Shown here: one piece after another, positions 56,342-64,000 of the stretch
Layout of the letters: every line of letters begins with the position of its first letter
Numbering within the stretch: the first letter of the stretch is position 1
Assembly (NCBI RefSeq): GCF_000949865.1
Contig: NZ_JWJH01000001.1
Span: forward strand, 1-64,000
Length of the DNA stretch: 64,000 nucleotides
Reading direction: 5' to 3'
DNA from: Rhizobium nepotum 39/7
GTDB lineage: Bacteria > Pseudomonadota > Alphaproteobacteria > Rhizobiales > Rhizobiaceae
Program-made: the position numbers and the translations under genes
Notes under the pieces: generated by a model
The model's database searches: none
Told to the model about the DNA's origin: nothing
The model's input: the letters and a program-made list of their open reading frames with translations, nothing else

Positions 56342-56704
56342 ATGAATCAGAAAATTCTTCTCGCGGAAGACGACAACGATATGCGCCGCTTTCTCGTCAA
56401 GGCGCTGGAAAAAGCCGGTTACAAGGTTTCTTCCTTCGACAATGGCGCCAGCGCCTATGATCGGCTTCGAGAGGAGCCCTTTTCGCTGTTGCTGACCGAT
56501 ATCGTCATGCCGGAAATGGATGGCATCGAGCTGGCACGGCGTGCGACCGAACTCGATCCCGACCTGAAAGTGATGTTCATCACCGGCTTTGCAGCCGTCG
56601 CGCTGAACGCCGATTCGAAGGCTCCGAAGGACGCCAAGGTGCTTTCCAAGCCGTTCCATCTGCGCGATCTGGTGGATGAGGTCAACAAACTCCTTGTGGC
56701 GTAA
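56342..56704 (+). CDS. cpdR: CpdR, single-domain response regulator
   Basis: 120 residues, receiver only. LLAEDDNDMRRFLVKALEKA carries the acidic pocket, Asp53 in LLTDIVMPEMDG is the phosphorylation site, and FITGFAAVAL and VLSKPFHLRDLVDEV supply the Thr and Lys. CpdR delivers CtrA-pathway substrates to ClpXP under control of CckA-ChpT, linking it to cell-cycle progression. A second ATG three bases upstream is possible. Divergent from the amidohydrolase gene. Confidence 0.93.
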   Translation: MNQKILLAEDDNDMRRFLVKALEKAGYKVSSFDNGASAYDRLREEPFSLLLTDIVMPEMDGIELARRATELDPDLKVMFITGFAAVALNADSKAPKDAKVLSKPFHLRDLVDEVNKLLVA

Positions 56705-56785
56705 GGGGTCTCGAAAAACCTTCACAAAACCGAAAAAAAGCAGTTGACGCATGAACAGGTTTTGTGGTCTATCCGCCGCCACGGA

Positions 56786-56860
<75 letters not shown>

Positions 56861-57032
56861 TCCGGTTTTCCTGACTTGTCAGGCGTTTGCGAGGTTGACG
56901 ACACAACCCGCCTTTCTCCCTCCTTTATTTAACGCCTGATGCAAGAAATCATTTTTGGCATTCGGCACCGCGTCATTAGACAAACTCCTGAATTGAAAGA
57001 ACATCTGGCCCGAGACGAGGAGGTGACTACCG

Positions 57033-57332
57033 ATGAGTAACAGGTCGTTTTGGATATGGCTGTCGATGCTCGCAATACCGGTTTTCATCCTGATCGCGGC
57101 CCAGGTGGATACAAATTCTGCACCCTCGATCGGTGGCGGAGGTTATGACCTCGGGCCGTTCTTATATTCCTGGCTGTTGATCATTGTCACAGTTCTCTGG
57201 TCGCTTTGTGCTCTCGCGGCCGCAATAGTCTACCGAGACCGGATATCCTCGATACGAGCACTTGGATTAACGGCTATCGGACTTGTCACTTTCGCTGGCG
57301 TACTTCTTTTTTATCGAGAAAATCTTTTCTAA
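57033..57332 (+). CDS. Small hypothetical membrane protein
   Basis: 99 residues. Three hydrophobic segments: one near the N-terminus (WIWLSMLAIPVFILIAA), one at about 45-68 (YSWLLIIVTVLWSLCALAAA) and one at the C-terminus (LGLTAIGLVTFAGVLLFY). The strong ribosome site GAGGAGGTGA nine bases before the ATG supports expression. I recognise no family. It is the first gene after tRNA-Val and more AT-rich than its neighbours, so recent acquisition is possible. Confidence 0.65.
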   Translation: MSNRSFWIWLSMLAIPVFILIAAQVDTNSAPSIGGGGYDLGPFLYSWLLIIVTVLWSLCALAAAIVYRDRISSIRALGLTAIGLVTFAGVLLFYRENLF

Positions 57333-57450
57333 AATTATTGTAGTCGGGAGCAACATTGTTTCCGCCTATGTCGAGGCTGGGATTTGTCAGGTTCAAACCC
57401 GCGAACGCCGGCAAGGGCGATCCGGGTTTGACGCCATCCAACGGCTCGGT

Positions 57451-58980
57451 CTATCTCGGAACCTCTGTCTGTTGCCCAGCCTCACCGGCGACCCCGGCTT
57501 CATCCGGCAGGAGGATGAGGATCGCGATCGCGCATAGTGTCGTTACCGCTGCGAGCCACCAGCAAAGCGTTGAAAAGGCGGTCTGGTAGGCATCCTGTAA
57601 GACATTATTCCCGATGTGGGACGATATTGCCGCTGCTCCTGCCAGGTCTCCGACTGCCAGACGCTGCCCGGTCTGGTTCAAAAGAGATGTAGAAAGAGGC
57701 GCGAGCCGGCCGAGCGATGCCGAGATCAATGTTGACAGAGCAGCGCTGACGATTGCGAGCGCGATGCCTTCACCGGCGACCCGGACGGTGCTGAATATGC
57801 CGGTTGCCATTCCCGCACGTTCCACCGGCACGACGCTGACAGACAGGCCATCCATCAGGCCCCAGGGCAAGCCTGCTCCTATGCCGATGACGAGCATGGG
57901 CAGAACGATCATGCTGCCATCTTCCTCGGTGAAGCCGGCAAGCCAGACGAGGCCGGCGGCGGCGATCAACAGGCCAATACCGGAGAGCATGCCCGGTGAA
58001 ACATGACGCGCCAGCATTGTCGTCACTATAGGCACCACAAGCATGGGAGCCGACAGCCCCAACATAATGAACCCTGCTCCAATCGGCCCATGTTGCTCGA
58101 TGCCGATCAGGCGCAACGGAATGACGACCAGAAGAACGACGAAGCAGGCGCAGGTGGCGATCGGTAATAATTGCACGCCCACGAAGCGCGGATAGCGAAA
58201 CAGCGAGAGATCCAGCATCGGCCGCACGGCCCGCATTTCGATCACGATGAAGGCTGCGAGTGAAATCACGAACCCTGCGCTGAAGGCGATGATGCCAGCG
58301 GGGCCGAGAACCGGCAGCTCGATCATCGCGACGGTGAAGAGGGTAAGTGTGAGGGTAAAGCTTGCGGCGCCCAGCCAGTCGAGTTCCGCCGCATCGGGAT
58401 CCTTCGTTTCGCGCATCCGTGGCGGGCCGAGGATCAAGGCGAGGAGACCAATCAGACCGCCAGCGAGGAATATCGCCCGCCATCCGACTGTTTCGAGCAT
58501 CAAGCCCGTCAGCAACGGGCCGGATGCAAGGCCGATGCCGAAGGTGGTTCCGAGCAATCCGAACGCTCGCGTCCTTGCATGGCCATCAAATTCCTGCGCA
58601 AGCGCAGCCGTTCCTCCGGCCAGGGCGGCGGCGGCGCCCACGCCCTGGCCGGCACGCAACAGGTCGATGATCCAGACCGAAGGCGCCAACCCAAGGGCGA
58701 AGGAAAATCCGGAAAACAGTGCAAGGCCAATCAAAAACACACGTCTTCTGCCATATCGATCGGCCAATGCGCCGGCCGCCATCAGAAGGCTTCCGAAAGC
58801 CAGCATGAAGGCATTGGTGATCCAGGTGAGAGATTCCGGCGATCCGCCAAGGTCCTGGCCAATCGCCGGTGTGGCAACCGCGCCGGCGGAGAAGTTTAAA
58901 GGAAGGGTCAAGGCGGCAAGACATACCGCCGCCAATACCGAATTTCGGCTGGCGACTGGCCTTTGAGGGGTGTCGATCAT
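57451..58980 (-). CDS. MFS transporter, DHA2-type drug/solute exporter
   Basis: 509 residues with about 14 hydrophobic helices. ITNAFMLAFGSLLMAAGALADRYGRRRVF (in parts) contains the motif-A GxLaDrxGrrr loop; GQGVGAAAALAGG is the DHA2 motif C-like region. Likely a proton-driven efflux pump. GGAG lies before the ATG at 58980. Divergent from the LysR gene at 59113, its probable regulator. Confidence 0.88.
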   Translation of the reverse strand: MIDTPQRPVASRNSVLAAVCLAALTLPLNFSAGAVATPAIGQDLGGSPESLTWITNAFMLAFGSLLMAAGALADRYGRRRVFLIGLALFSGFSFALGLAPSVWIIDLLRAGQGVGAAAALAGGTAALAQEFDGHARTRAFGLLGTTFGIGLASGPLLTGLMLETVGWRAIFLAGGLIGLLALILGPPRMRETKDPDAAELDWLGAASFTLTLTLFTVAMIELPVLGPAGIIAFSAGFVISLAAFIVIEMRAVRPMLDLSLFRYPRFVGVQLLPIATCACFVVLLVVIPLRLIGIEQHGPIGAGFIMLGLSAPMLVVPIVTTMLARHVSPGMLSGIGLLIAAAGLVWLAGFTEEDGSMIVLPMLVIGIGAGLPWGLMDGLSVSVVPVERAGMATGIFSTVRVAGEGIALAIVSAALSTLISASLGRLAPLSTSLLNQTGQRLAVGDLAGAAAISSHIGNNVLQDAYQTAFSTLCWWLAAVTTLCAIAILILLPDEAGVAGEAGQQTEVPR

Positions 58981-59046
58981 GAAAGCTCCAATAGTGAAGA
59001 CGTGCGCGACACTCAGGTCGCGCATCTGGCTGCATTCTCATCAACC

Positions 59047-59098
59047 GATCTGAATTCGATAATCGGCCTCATGGGCCTTTCATTGCGGATCAGAATTC
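59047..59098. promoter_or_regulatory. Imperfect repeat pair in the MFS/LysR gap
   Basis: GATCTGAATTC (59047..59057) and GATCAGAATTC (59088..59098) differ at one base and are 41 bases apart, about four helical turns, between the divergent genes. They are candidate LysR binding sites. Confidence 0.35.
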
Positions 59099-59112
59099 TC
59101 TAATCATTGGTC

Positions 59113-60003
59113 ATGGATAAGCTGAGCGAGATCGATGCCTTTGTCCGGGTTGCCGAAAGGCTGAATTTTGCCAAGGCCGGGCAGAGCCTGGGACTTTCAC
59201 CTTCCGCAGTCGGGAAAAGTGTCGCCCGGCTGGAGATGTCTCTGGGTGTGCGGCTGTTCAACCGCACTACACGGCAGGTCTCATTGACCAATGAAGGGGC
59301 AATATTGTTTGAGCGCTATCGGGCCATACTGACCGATCTGCGCGATGCCCATGAGGCGGTCACGGATAATCTGGCTTTGCCGCGCGGCAGTCTGCGCGTG
59401 ACGCTTCCAACAATCGGATACCGCTTTCTGCTGCCGATCCTGCCCGAATTTCGACGACGTTATCCTGACATCGATCTGGAACTCGACTTCAACGACAGAC
59501 GCGTCGATCTGATCGAAGGTGGTTTTGATGCGGCGATCCGCAGCGGCGAACTCGACGATTCCAGCCTGATGGCGCGACGTCTCGGGCCGTTTCGGTTCGT
59601 TTTATGCGCGTCGCCAGACTATTTTCAACGAATGGGCACGCCCCTGCACCCCGACCAGTTGCCAAAGCATGAAGCATTGCGCTTCCGCTTCCCCACCTCC
59701 GGCAGGTTTCAGGGCTGGCTACTGGAAAACGGCGACAATCCCTTGTCGAACATGCGCGTCGCTCTGACCTGTGGCAATATGGAGGCGGTACGGGCGGCGG
59801 CGATCGACGGGTTGGGCCTTGCTTATATGCCCGATTTTCTGGCGACGGACGCTGTCCGTGACGGTTTGCTGAAGACAGTGCTGAACGAACATCTTGCCGC
59901 ACCGGGGCAGTTCTCGATACTTTGGCCGTCAGCGCGCTTCATGACGCCACGGCTGCGCGCTTTTGTCGATTTTGCGGCCGAAAAGCTGTTCGTCGAAACC
60001 TGA
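59113..60003 (+). CDS. LysR-family transcriptional regulator
   Basis: 296 residues. KLSEIDAFVRVAERLNFAKA and LGLSPSAVGKSVARLEMSLG form the winged helix; the effector domain has the CrgA/DmlR-like form (RGSLRVTLPTIGYRFLLPIL, DAAIRSGELDDSSLMARRLG). The ATG at 59113 was chosen over an in-frame TTG at 59107. It probably controls the divergent MFS exporter. Confidence 0.88.
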   Translation: MDKLSEIDAFVRVAERLNFAKAGQSLGLSPSAVGKSVARLEMSLGVRLFNRTTRQVSLTNEGAILFERYRAILTDLRDAHEAVTDNLALPRGSLRVTLPTIGYRFLLPILPEFRRRYPDIDLELDFNDRRVDLIEGGFDAAIRSGELDDSSLMARRLGPFRFVLCASPDYFQRMGTPLHPDQLPKHEALRFRFPTSGRFQGWLLENGDNPLSNMRVALTCGNMEAVRAAAIDGLGLAYMPDFLATDAVRDGLLKTVLNEHLAAPGQFSILWPSARFMTPRLRAFVDFAAEKLFVET

Positions 60004-60125
60004 TAACGAGTCGTTCGTTACGCGCCGCCCGCCACCTGTGAGGCATGGTGTCATCGCGTTCATCTGTCTTAAGTAACCGCAATGACCGCTGATGCCACAG
60101 CTTATCGGACTGTCACGCAAATATC

Positions 60126-60234
60126 CGCAATAAATTTCACCATGAAAAATAAAATGCAAAACGCATTGACGCGCGTTCTGTTTGCCGATATCTCAAACGT
60201 CATGCAATAAATTACATCGAATAAAATTTATTGC
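60126..60234. promoter_or_regulatory. Sugar-operon promoter region with three GCAATAAATT elements
   Basis: GCAATAAATT occurs at 60126..60135 and 60204..60213 on the plus strand and inverted at 60225..60234, the last two forming a dyad with an 11-base spacer. A promoter candidate, TTGACG (60166) - 17 bases - TATCTC (60189), lies between. The dyad sits just downstream of the -10, as for a repressor. The remaining gap from 60004 shows no gene. Confidence 0.5.
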
Positions 60235-60263
60235 GACTAAGTCATTATCCTTGGGAGGGGAAT

Positions 60264-61277
60264 ATGCTGGCTTTTCTGAAATCGACCGTCGCTGCGGGTG
60301 TTTTAGCCGTGGCTGTTTCCGCTGGCGTCGGCTCTCAGGCCGCTGCTGCGGGCAAATTCGCCTGCGAACCGGGCGAGACCTATGTGATGAACGTGATGGT
60401 TTCCAGCCACCCCTATTGGGTGCCGGTCTTTGAAGGTTTCAAGCAGGCCGCAAAGGCGCTCGGCTGCGAGGCCGTTTTCACAGGCACGCCTGAATATGAC
60501 ATCACCAAGCAGATCGCTTCCTTCGAGCAGGAATTGGTGAAGAAGCCGAAAGGCATACTTCTCCATCCGATGCAGGCCGATCCCTTCATCGAGCCGATCA
60601 ACAAGGCGATCGGCTCCGGCGTTTCGGTAACGACTTTTGCAGCGGATTCGCCGAAGTCGAAACGCACGGCCTACATCACCTCGGACAATGTGGCCGAGGC
60701 GAAATTTGCGGCTGACGAGATCGTCAAGAAGCTGGGCGAGAAGGGTGAATATGCCGTTCTCGAAAATCCGGGCCAGAGCAACCATGATCTGCGTGTCACC
60801 GCGCTGATCGATTATATGGGGCGCACCTATCCGGAGATGAAACTGGTCGGCCGCCAGGCGACCAACCAGGATGCGAACGTCGCCTATCAGGCGGTCGGTG
60901 CGATGCTGCAGGCCAACCCCAATCTCGGCGCATTGTGGATTCCCGAGGCCGGCTCGGCCGAAGGCGCGACGACAGCTGTTCTCGAGGCGAAAAAGAAGGT
61001 CCTGATCCTGCATGCGGATATCACCCCGGCCACGCTGGAACATATCAAGCAGGGCAATATCTACATGTCCGTCAATCCCAATCAGGGTGTTCAGGGCTTC
61101 ATGGGTTTCATGAATACCTTTCTGGGTGCCCATTCGGATCTGATCGACCCGTTCAACGACTACAAGGTGTCGGGCTTCAACCCGATGCAGGTCCCTTCGA
61201 TGGACAATGGTTTCGCGGTGATCACCAAGGCGAACGCCGCTTCCTTTGATCTCAACGAATATATGAAGGGGCGCTAA
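60264..61277 (+). CDS. Sugar ABC transporter substrate-binding protein (ribose class)
   Basis: 337 residues. A Sec signal peptide (LAFLKSTVAAGVLAVAVSAG, cleavage near AAAA-GKF) precedes a periplasmic_binding_4 domain (KQIASFEQELVKKPKGILLH, DNVAEAKFAADEIVKKLG). It resembles RbsB-like proteins; the sugar is unknown. GGGAGGGG precedes the ATG at 60264. First gene of a binding protein-ATPase-permease operon. Confidence 0.9.
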   Translation: MLAFLKSTVAAGVLAVAVSAGVGSQAAAAGKFACEPGETYVMNVMVSSHPYWVPVFEGFKQAAKALGCEAVFTGTPEYDITKQIASFEQELVKKPKGILLHPMQADPFIEPINKAIGSGVSVTTFAADSPKSKRTAYITSDNVAEAKFAADEIVKKLGEKGEYAVLENPGQSNHDLRVTALIDYMGRTYPEMKLVGRQATNQDANVAYQAVGAMLQANPNLGALWIPEAGSAEGATTAVLEAKKKVLILHADITPATLEHIKQGNIYMSVNPNQGVQGFMGFMNTFLGAHSDLIDPFNDYKVSGFNPMQVPSMDNGFAVITKANAASFDLNEYMKGR

Positions 61278-61292
61278 CGCGCCGCCCTGAAA

Positions 61293-61316
61293 CCGGCGAG
61301 GTTTAAGCCTCGCCGG
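61293..61316 (+). terminator. Hairpin after the sugar-binding protein gene
   Basis: CCGGCGAGG-TTTAAG-CCTCGCCGG, a perfect 9-bp stem 15 bases after the stop, without a T-run. It likely protects the abundant binding-protein message and reduces read-through to the ATPase gene at 61349. Confidence 0.75.
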
Positions 61317-61348
61317 ATAAAGGGAAAGCAAGTCCGGGAGGAGGCGTT

Positions 61349-62869
61349 ATGGACGAGGTCATCCTCAGCATGACGAATATTCACAAGGCGTTCGGCCCCG
61401 TGCGGGCGTTGCGCAGTGCTGCTTTTGAGTTGCGGCGTGGCGAAATCCACGCGCTGGCGGGTGAAAACGGTGCCGGCAAGTCAACGCTGATGCATATTAT
61501 CGACGGTATTCTGCAGCCTGATGGCGGGGAAATCCTGCTGGACGGCAAGCCGGTGCGGATTTCCTCGCCCAATGCGGCAAATCGGCTCGGTATCGGTTTC
61601 GTTCATCAGGAGATCGCGCTTTGCCCGGAAATTTCGGTTGCCGAAAACATGTTCATGTCGGAGACCGGCCGGAGCCGATCCTGGTTCATGAATTATCGCG
61701 ATCTTGGCAAGCGGGCAGCAACCATCCTGCGGGAAATCGGCGATATCGATCCTGCCAGCCGTGCCGGTGATCTGTCGATTTCGCAGCAGCAGATCGTTGA
61801 GATAGCCAAGGCGCTGACGCTCGATTGCCGTATTCTGATCCTGGATGAGCCGACAGCGGCTTTAACCGAGACCGAGGCCCAGATCCTTTTCCGGATCATG
61901 CACCGGCTGGCGGAACGCGGGATTGCGATCATCTATATCTCGCACCGCATGGCGGAGATTTTCGAACATTGCGACCGCATCACGGTGATGCGCGACGGCT
62001 GCCACATCAGGACAGCGAATATTGCGGAGATTTCTCCGGAGGAGGTCGTCAACAGCATGGTGGGCCGGGTGCTCGACAAGCTCTACCCGCCGAAACTTGC
62101 GGAAGACGAAAAATCGGATGAGGTCATTCTCTCGGTTCGCGGACTGAATGAAGGAAAGCGTGTTTTCGACGTCGATTTCGATTTGCGCCGGGGTGAAATC
62201 CTTGGGCTTGCCGGTCTGATCGGCGCGGGGCGAAGCGAGATCGCGCGGGCTATCTGCCGGCTGGAGGGAAAACCAAGGGGCGAGATCGCGCTGCGTGGCA
62301 GGCCGCTGCGGCTCAGAGATTATCGCGACAGCATCCGCGAGGGGCTGGTCTATCTGTCGGAGGACCGGAAGGGAGACGGGCTGTTTCTCAACATGTCCAT
62401 CGCCGCGAACGTATCCGCGCTCGATGTCGGCAGAATATCGAACGGCATGGGCTTCATCGAGCGGCGCAAGGAAATGAAGCGCGCCGACGAGTTGGGACGC
62501 CGGTTGAAATTGCGGGCGAACAGCGTAGGCGACACTGTCTCGACCTTAAGCGGCGGCAACCAGCAGAAGGTGGCGCTGGCGAAGATGCTGTCAGTGGAAC
62601 CCGAAGTCGTCTTTCTCGACGAGCCGACACGCGGGGTGGATGTGGGCGCGAAGGCCGAAATCCACCGTCAGATCCGGGAACTGGCGCGCGAGGGTGTCGG
62701 CGTGGTCGTCATATCCTCGGAGCTGCCGGAACTCATCGGCGTCAGCGACCGCGTGCTGGTCGTGCGCGAAGGGCGCATCACCGGCGAGGTCGAGGGTGAG
62801 GACATGACGGAAGAAAAGATCATGCAGCTTGCATCGATCAATATTGTAGAGAGCCCGGCGGGGGCCTGA
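61349..62869 (+). CDS. Sugar ABC transporter ATPase (RbsA/MglA type, two ATPase domains)
   Basis: 506 residues with two tandem ABC domains. The first has Walker A GENGAGKST and Walker B ILILDEPTAAL, but its signature reads LSISQQQ; the second has a degenerate Walker A (GLIGAGRSE) and a good signature LSGGNQQKVALAK. This asymmetry is normal for the RbsA family. GGAGGAGG precedes the ATG. Confidence 0.92.
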   Translation: MDEVILSMTNIHKAFGPVRALRSAAFELRRGEIHALAGENGAGKSTLMHIIDGILQPDGGEILLDGKPVRISSPNAANRLGIGFVHQEIALCPEISVAENMFMSETGRSRSWFMNYRDLGKRAATILREIGDIDPASRAGDLSISQQQIVEIAKALTLDCRILILDEPTAALTETEAQILFRIMHRLAERGIAIIYISHRMAEIFEHCDRITVMRDGCHIRTANIAEISPEEVVNSMVGRVLDKLYPPKLAEDEKSDEVILSVRGLNEGKRVFDVDFDLRRGEILGLAGLIGAGRSEIARAICRLEGKPRGEIALRGRPLRLRDYRDSIREGLVYLSEDRKGDGLFLNMSIAANVSALDVGRISNGMGFIERRKEMKRADELGRRLKLRANSVGDTVSTLSGGNQQKVALAKMLSVEPEVVFLDEPTRGVDVGAKAEIHRQIRELAREGVGVVVISSELPELIGVSDRVLVVREGRITGEVEGEDMTEEKIMQLASINIVESPAGA

Positions 62870-62881
62870 GGGAGCGGAAAA

Positions 62882-63883
62882 ATGGCAACATCGGAAACAC
62901 CTTCAAGCGTCGCAGAAGTGGCGGTTCGCCGCACCGGCTGGTGGGAACCGGCGCTCAAGGCACGGGAAACCGGGCTTATCGTCATCATCCTCGCGCTTTT
63001 TGCGGTGATGTCCTTCATATCCCCGTATTTTCTGACCGTAGACAATCTGCGGGCGATGGCCATGGTCTTCGCCATCGAAAGCATCGTCGTGGTCGGCATG
63101 ACGATCCTCCTGATCTCCGGCGGCATCGATCTTTCTGTCGGTTCCGTCACGGCGCTTGCGATGGTGGCGGCCGGCTGGCTGTTCCTCAATGGCGTCGATC
63201 CCTGGGTCGCTGCCGGATTGGCGATCTGCCTTACGACATTGGTCGGCATGGCCATGGGATTCCTGACTACAGTCATCGGCCTGCACCATTTCATCGTGTC
63301 GCTGGGCGTCATGGTGATTGCGCGCGGTGTTTGCCTTCTGGCAACGGGCGGGCGACCGCTCGGTCTGTACTCCCTGCCGCCGGAGTTCAAATTCATCGGG
63401 CAGGGCGCGCTTGGCGGCATTCCGCTGGTGCTGATCATATTCGCGGTGGTGGTCGTTTGCTTCGATCTGCTGCTGCGGCGCACGACCGCATTCCGTAAGG
63501 TATTCTATACCGGCAGCAATCCGAAGGCGGCGGCCTATTCCGGTATCCGCGTCGGCCGGGTGATGTTTGCCACCACCACGCTTTGTTCGATGCTGTGCGG
63601 TGTTGCGGGCGTGATCTACATGGCTCGTTTCGGGTCGGCCCAGCCGAGCTTCGGGGTTGGCATGGAACTCAATGTCATCGCGGCGGCGGTCATTGGCGGC
63701 GCCAGCCTTTCGGGCGGTTCGGGCACCATTCTTGGCGCGATCCTTGGGGCGATCCTTTTGTCAGTCGTCTCCAGTTCGCTTGCCTTGCTCAACGTGTCTG
63801 TCTACTGGCAGGACATCATCAGGGGAAGCATATTGCTGACTGCGGTTCTGTTCGACCACTATCTGGTCAGGCGTCGTCGCTGA
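62882..63883 (+). CDS. Sugar ABC transporter permease (RbsC type)
   Basis: 333 residues with about ten hydrophobic helices after a ~30-residue cytoplasmic segment. ISGGIDLSVGSVTALAMV and VIGGASLSGGSGTILGAILG are the hallmark BPD_transp_2 blocks. 12 bases after the ATPase gene. Confidence 0.92.
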   Translation: MATSETPSSVAEVAVRRTGWWEPALKARETGLIVIILALFAVMSFISPYFLTVDNLRAMAMVFAIESIVVVGMTILLISGGIDLSVGSVTALAMVAAGWLFLNGVDPWVAAGLAICLTTLVGMAMGFLTTVIGLHHFIVSLGVMVIARGVCLLATGGRPLGLYSLPPEFKFIGQGALGGIPLVLIIFAVVVVCFDLLLRRTTAFRKVFYTGSNPKAAAYSGIRVGRVMFATTTLCSMLCGVAGVIYMARFGSAQPSFGVGMELNVIAAAVIGGASLSGGSGTILGAILGAILLSVVSSSLALLNVSVYWQDIIRGSILLTAVLFDHYLVRRRR

Positions 63884-63924
63884 GCGCCCGGCAAGCGCCC
63901 ATGGGCAAGTGGAGAGATACGATC

Positions 63925-64000
63925 ATGCTGGATACCAAGGACGACTTCGATCAACAGAGACAGATGTATTCCGTCCTGGTGCTGCATTTCATCGAGGGTG
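63925..64000 (+). CDS. 5' end of a gene cut by the window, perhaps a SorC-family regulator
   Basis: An ATG at 63925 with GGAGAGA upstream opens a frame to the window end: LDTKDDFDQQRQMYSVLVLH then FIEG, 25 residues. An in-frame ATG at 63901 is an alternative. The short sequence resembles the start of SorC/DeoR-like sugar-binding regulators, in which such a helix leads into the helix-turn-helix, and the position after a sugar transporter fits. The identity is a guess from little sequence. Confidence 0.4.
   Translation, partial: MLDTKDDFDQQRQMYSVLVLHFIEG

Noticed and set aside
57390..57400. GGTTCAAACCC resembling a tRNA T arm, perhaps a duplicated tRNA 3' end (attachment site)
   Set aside because: The flanks do not match tRNA-Val or fold into a tRNA; chance similarity.

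Overview
This window looks like part of the linear chromosome (a repABC-type chromid) of a biovar-1 Agrobacterium (tumefaciens/fabrum/radiobacter group) or a very close rhizobial relative. The grounds are a complete repABC replication and partition module (13571..17255) with antisense RNA and three parS palindromes, set among ordinary catabolic and core genes; a glpRDSTPQUVK glycerol locus of the rhizobial ABC-transporter type; a CpdR / mmgR / N-formylglutamate amidohydrolase / hisN block as known from Rhizobiales chromosomes; and GC-rich rhizobial codon use. I saw no insertion sequence, prophage, CRISPR array or defence island.

Layout. 0.2-8.3 kb: histidine utilisation, with hutF-hutC leftward and hutI-H-G-U-D rightward from one shared HutC-like operator; together they convert histidine to glutamate through the HutF/HutG route. 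8.3-11.4 kb: a leftward cassette of RidA, a D-threonine aldolase/D-serine dehydratase-like PLP enzyme and an MlrC-type metallopeptidase. 11.6-17.4 kb: the replicator, with parS sites flanking a nested flavoprotein gene, then repA-repB-[ctRNA]-repC and a putative AT-rich origin inside repC. 17.3-18.1 kb: a nearly gene-free stretch holding decayed coding remnants and a terminator. 18.1-20.2 kb: soxR with a SoxR box in its own promoter, and a cytoplasmic alpha-amylase.

20.3-27.5 kb: a 5-oxoproline-type operon (NRAMP-like transporter, pxpA, DUF1445, fused pxpB-pxpC, biotin carboxylase/carrier) facing a divergent GntR/FCD regulator. The last two products have the domain content of a split urea-carboxylase-like enzyme. 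27.5-40.1 kb: assimilatory nitrate genes, with the nasT-nasS sensor/antiterminator, a sigma-54 promoter and structured leader, nrtABC, nirBD, nasA and cysG for siroheme. 40.2-50.3 kb: glycerol uptake and catabolism (glpR, glpD, glpSTPQUV, glpK). The two ATPases, GlpS and GlpT, carry complementary defects that leave one intact ATP site.

50.3-60.0 kb: a mixed region with a LysR/BASS-transporter pair, a small heat-shock gene with RpoH-like promoter and ROSE-like leader, a lysophospholipase-like hydrolase, hisN, the mmgR sRNA, a second N-formylglutamate amidohydrolase, cpdR, tRNA-Val(GAC), a small membrane protein and a divergent MFS/LysR pair. 60.2-64.0 kb: a ribose-class sugar ABC transporter, followed by the start of a gene cut by the window end.

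All calls come from reading the sequence and translated frames; no database search was run. Starts were moved from the longest frame to the best Shine-Dalgarno/family start where indicated.
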